Assembly: GCA_965214615.1 (NCBI GenBank)
Contig: OZ243952.1
Location: 930,001-994,000 of the forward strand
DNA length: 64,000 nucleotides
Origin: CBDAUN01 sp965214615
GTDB lineage: Bacteria; Pseudomonadota; Gammaproteobacteria; Arenicellales; JAJDZL01
Direction of reading: 5' to 3'
Numbering within the stretch: position 1 is the first letter of the stretch; each line of letters starts with the position of its first letter. Below, piece by piece: positions 63,226 through 64,000 of this stretch. The notes beneath the pieces were generated by a model. The model saw only the letters and a program-made list of their open reading frames with translations. It made no database searches and was not told where the DNA came from. The position numbers and the translations under genes are program-made.

Positions 63226-64000
63226 AGGCTCGCAATTAAATCATGAATGCGAATCAAGAAGCGCAGCAGGTGCTCAGTGATTCAGCGCCATCGGTGACAA
63301 TTTGTTGATTTGCTGTGATTGGAGAGAAAATGTCCAAATTCTTGCGAATGACATTTTCGTTAGTTTCGCGGCTTCGATGTACCCATGCCGATTCTTCACA
63401 AGTGCCTGCACACTGTTGCGGTTGGGCCCGAATGTCATTTAGGCGTCTCGTGGCACTTTTTGTACCGGTCAGCCTTGTATTGTCGAATTTGAAGTTCTGA
63501 AATGGCTCTTTACTCAATTCGCAGTACTTAATGAGCAAGTGTACAACCGAGGATGAGTATAAAGCAACTGTTGGCTCGACCAGACTACCTCCGGAATCGC
63601 ACCTACTGTCGCAAGATAAGTTATTGCGTCAGGACAAGTATTGGAATTGGAGGTTACTATGAAATAGTGAATTAGTTGAAACCACTCATCGCTACTCAGC
63701 GGGTTTGACTCCCGCCCGGCAAAGGCATAGCCTGCCAGCCGGAAGCGAGTGTTGCATGGCTGTCGGCAACGGCGGTCGTGAAGCGTACACAGCGGGCGAT
63801 GAAGCGTCCTATTGAACCTCGAAATCCTGTTCGTCGGCGCTTTCAGTGTTGAGTGGCTGGGAGCACAACTTGCGACACCGCAAATAGCGAGGTGCTGTGA
63901 ATAAATCGCTGAACAGGATCGAAGTCTTGCCTGAGTCAAATTCTTCAAGCCGTCGCAATTGCATCACCTGCCGTTCTCAAATTGCTCAACTCCTGCGAAC
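63226..64000. other. End of window, no confident gene
   Basis: About 775 bases with no recognised gene. A 51-codon minus-strand frame (63809-63964, starting MQLRRLEEFDSGKTSILF) has protein-like composition and a weak ribosome site, so it may be a small gene or a remnant. Overlapping longer frames have low-quality composition. Confidence 0.35.

Noticed and set aside
63514..63948. 144-codon minus-strand frame at the window end
   Set aside because: Composition is Cys/Arg/Ser-rich like a shadow frame; it overlaps a shorter frame with more protein-like composition.
1..64000. CRISPR arrays, rRNA genes, complete prophage
   Set aside because: No regularly spaced direct repeats, no rRNA-like sequence and no phage structural genes were seen on reading through.

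Overview
The window looks like a chromosomal segment of a moderate-GC gammaproteobacterium, most likely marine or host-associated. Gammaproteobacterial signs are the neighbourhoods lpxH/cysS, ilvBHC-psd-pssA (with leuA beyond), and mltD / yafS-like methyltransferase / rnhA / dnaQ. Marine signs are a DddP-type DMSP lyase, a large Mrp-type Na+/H+ antiporter operon, and many genes for small organic nitrogen or sulfur compounds. The exact taxon cannot be fixed from sequence reading alone.

Region 1 (1-22.4 kb) is mostly core metabolism: the end of purF, lpxH, cysS, two small secreted proteins, branched-chain amino acid synthesis (ilvB, ilvH, ilvC), phosphatidylethanolamine synthesis (psd, pssA), leuA behind a leucine-rich leader peptide, a family 4 uracil-DNA glycosylase, mltD, a yafS-like methyltransferase, rnhA and dnaQ. 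Between pssA and leuA lie a type III glutamine synthetase and an AT-rich island with a Fic protein, its small partner and a broken IS1595-type transposase.

Region 2 (22.4-29.8 kb) is one tightly overlapping minus-strand operon for a Mrp/Mnh cation/proton antiporter. It has three separate NuoL/M/N-like subunits, a free-standing DUF4040 (MbhD-type) protein and an extra small membrane protein.

Region 3 (29.8-34 kb) is a mobile-element graveyard: an unknown secreted protein, a decayed DDE transposase, an Rpn-type nuclease/transposase, a truncated tyrosine recombinase and several striking inverted repeats.

Region 4 (34-64 kb) is an accessory catabolic and transport region. It holds a plant-like SABATH methyltransferase, an amidase and an RND efflux pair. 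An M19-dipeptidase-like protein lacking key metal ligands sits in a cassette with an unknown 561-residue protein and a DUF3726 protein, converging on a GMC oxidoreductase. Next come a DUF6351 esterase-like protein, a Phd/PIN toxin-antitoxin pair, a polyamine-type ABC transporter without its ATPase, RtcB and a DddP-like DMSP lyase. The last group is an aminoglycoside-phosphotransferase-fold kinase, a dimethylformamidase-like hydrolase with an unknown partner, a DoeB/AstE-like deacylase and an AllG-like (DUF1116) protein. Read together, the last 15 kb suggests a scavenging locus for amides, carbamoyl compounds, acylated amino acids and DMSP. This is inference from families and neighbours, not shown directly.
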